A DNA stretch of 64,000 bases. Source: Nephrocerus scutellatus. Taxonomy: Eukaryota; Arthropoda; Insecta; Diptera; Pipunculidae. Below, piece by piece: positions 63,439 to 64,000 of the stretch; the stretch's first letter is position 1, and each line of letters opens with the position of its first letter. Position numbers and translations under genes: made by a program. The notes below the pieces were generated by a model, which saw nothing but the letters and a program-made list of their open reading frames with translations, had not been told where the DNA came from and made no database searches. The DNA is taken from positions 78,991,267 through 79,055,266 of the forward strand of contig OX352761.1 in the NCBI GenBank assembly GCA_947095585.1, read 5' to 3'.

Positions 63439-64000
63439 AGAAATTCTACTTAAAGAAAGCATGCCTTACGTCAATGTGTTAGAGGCATTAGAATTCGCAC
63501 AAATAAAGATTGCTTCCAATAGTTCATTGATTCTTTATATTATAAGTTTACCTACTACATCCATATAATCCTGTAAAACCAATTTAATTAAAGCCGTAAA
63601 AATAGGCAAAACCATTAAAACAAATTCCATACGAGAATTTACTAGAGTGCAAAAGCAAAATGTACGGAGTCCTGTCCTCCTGTATATAACAGACTATCTG
63701 TATGTCCTAGGAATAGTATTATAGATATAAGCAATTCATCGTACATCCCACACCTACTCAAGAGTCGAGCTCCGAACTGTACGGAAGTCAACAATCAACA
63801 TATCCCAACACTTGAAGAAATCGCCCAAGGCATCCTATTTTTGAATCAATACACCGGACCCATTGAAATTGATAATGAGACAGTGCAGTTGGATGGAACT
63901 TACATCATTCATTTCCGTAACGCATCAATAAGGGTACAGAGCGAAATTTTTGAGGCAACTGAGATATCTTCATACAAACCACTACCAGCTGTTCTACAAC
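63439..64000 (+). pseudogene. env: Element F2 envelope C-terminal region, cut by the window edge
   Basis: Sequence colinear with 50362-50923. Stops and frame changes match F1 almost everywhere, so the decay happened before the duplication. The frame with QYTGPIEIDNETVQLDGTYI begins near 63840 and is open to the edge. Confidence 0.6.

Larger units (their letters stand above)
54416..64000 (+). other. Large mosaic copy R2 (runs off the right edge)
   Basis: R2 starts at the same base as R1 (TCGGTAAAACACAT). It keeps the integrase core, the less deleted LINE E2 and the protease part of element F that R1 has lost, and gained a tandem repeat of the palindrome block with a LINE E remnant (55.62-56.54 kb). 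The window ends inside the envelope region. Confidence 0.85.
61195..64000 (+). mobile_element. LTR element F2 (gypsy/errantivirus-like, env-bearing)
   Basis: This copy keeps what F1 lost: the end of gag, the protease and the region before RT. It shares with F1 the RT motif A deletion and the RT-env fusion. It continues past the right edge in the envelope region. Its start at the helicase joint (near 61195) is a truncation, not an LTR. Confidence 0.8.

Overview
This window is eukaryotic, repeat-dense DNA, most likely from an insect and probably a fly. The assignment rests on the mix of families: 297/17.6- and gypsy-type LTR elements, Mag-type LTR elements, Jockey-type and CR1/L2-like LINEs, an RTE-type endonuclease fragment and Helitron helicases, all in AT-rich sequence. 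I see no intact host gene, no tRNA or rRNA gene and no CRISPR array. Almost every coding stretch is a decayed transposon gene carrying stops, frameshifts or deletions. It reads like pericentromeric or other heterochromatic sequence.

Left part (1-18.2 kb). A minus-strand 297/17.6-like LTR element (A) runs from its LTR (about 6981-7259) through a tRNA-like primer-binding site, a leader with 47-bp tandem repeats, gag, protease, RT and RNase H, and leaves the window at position 1. Inside it (about 2.96-5.09 kb) lies foreign sequence: the gag of another LTR lineage (B), B's repeat-rich leader and a 336-bp terminal-inverted-repeat element. From 7.3 to 14 kb there are old fragments: SINE/RTE-like repeats, a Helitron Rep remnant, an LTR-element protease remnant, 118-bp satellite monomers, and the 5' end of an RTE-like LINE. 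A plus-strand Mag-type LTR element follows (14.06-17.03 kb), cut by one insertion in gag and bordered by a 1.1-kb fold-back element with inverted repeats near 290 bp.

Middle part (18.2-43.4 kb). Four head-to-tail copies (U1-U4) of one transposon mosaic are present: Mag integrase C-terminus, polypurine tract and LTR; 118-bp satellite; a short CTGTTAAAA repeat; a palindrome-rich block; a CpG-rich repeat; and the 3' half of a Helitron-type helicase on the minus strand. U1 repeats in U2 with a 3,631-bp offset. In U4 the helicase is split by a 5.4-kb LINE (D) with a target-site duplication; the N-terminal helicase half resumes at 41.7 kb. Irregular satellite-like repeats follow.

Right part (43.45-64 kb). 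Two larger copies (R1, R2) of the same mosaic core each carry a Jockey-type LINE (E) at the same site, the helicase, and a gypsy-like env-bearing LTR element (F). A different Jockey-type LINE (G) lies between them. R1 and R2 share the E insertion and its target-site duplication, so the block was duplicated after E inserted; each copy then gained private deletions.

The parts do not form a pathway. The biology visible here is nested insertion, tandem and segmental duplication, and repeated loss of the endonuclease region from LINEs. A piRNA-cluster role is possible but is only an inference.
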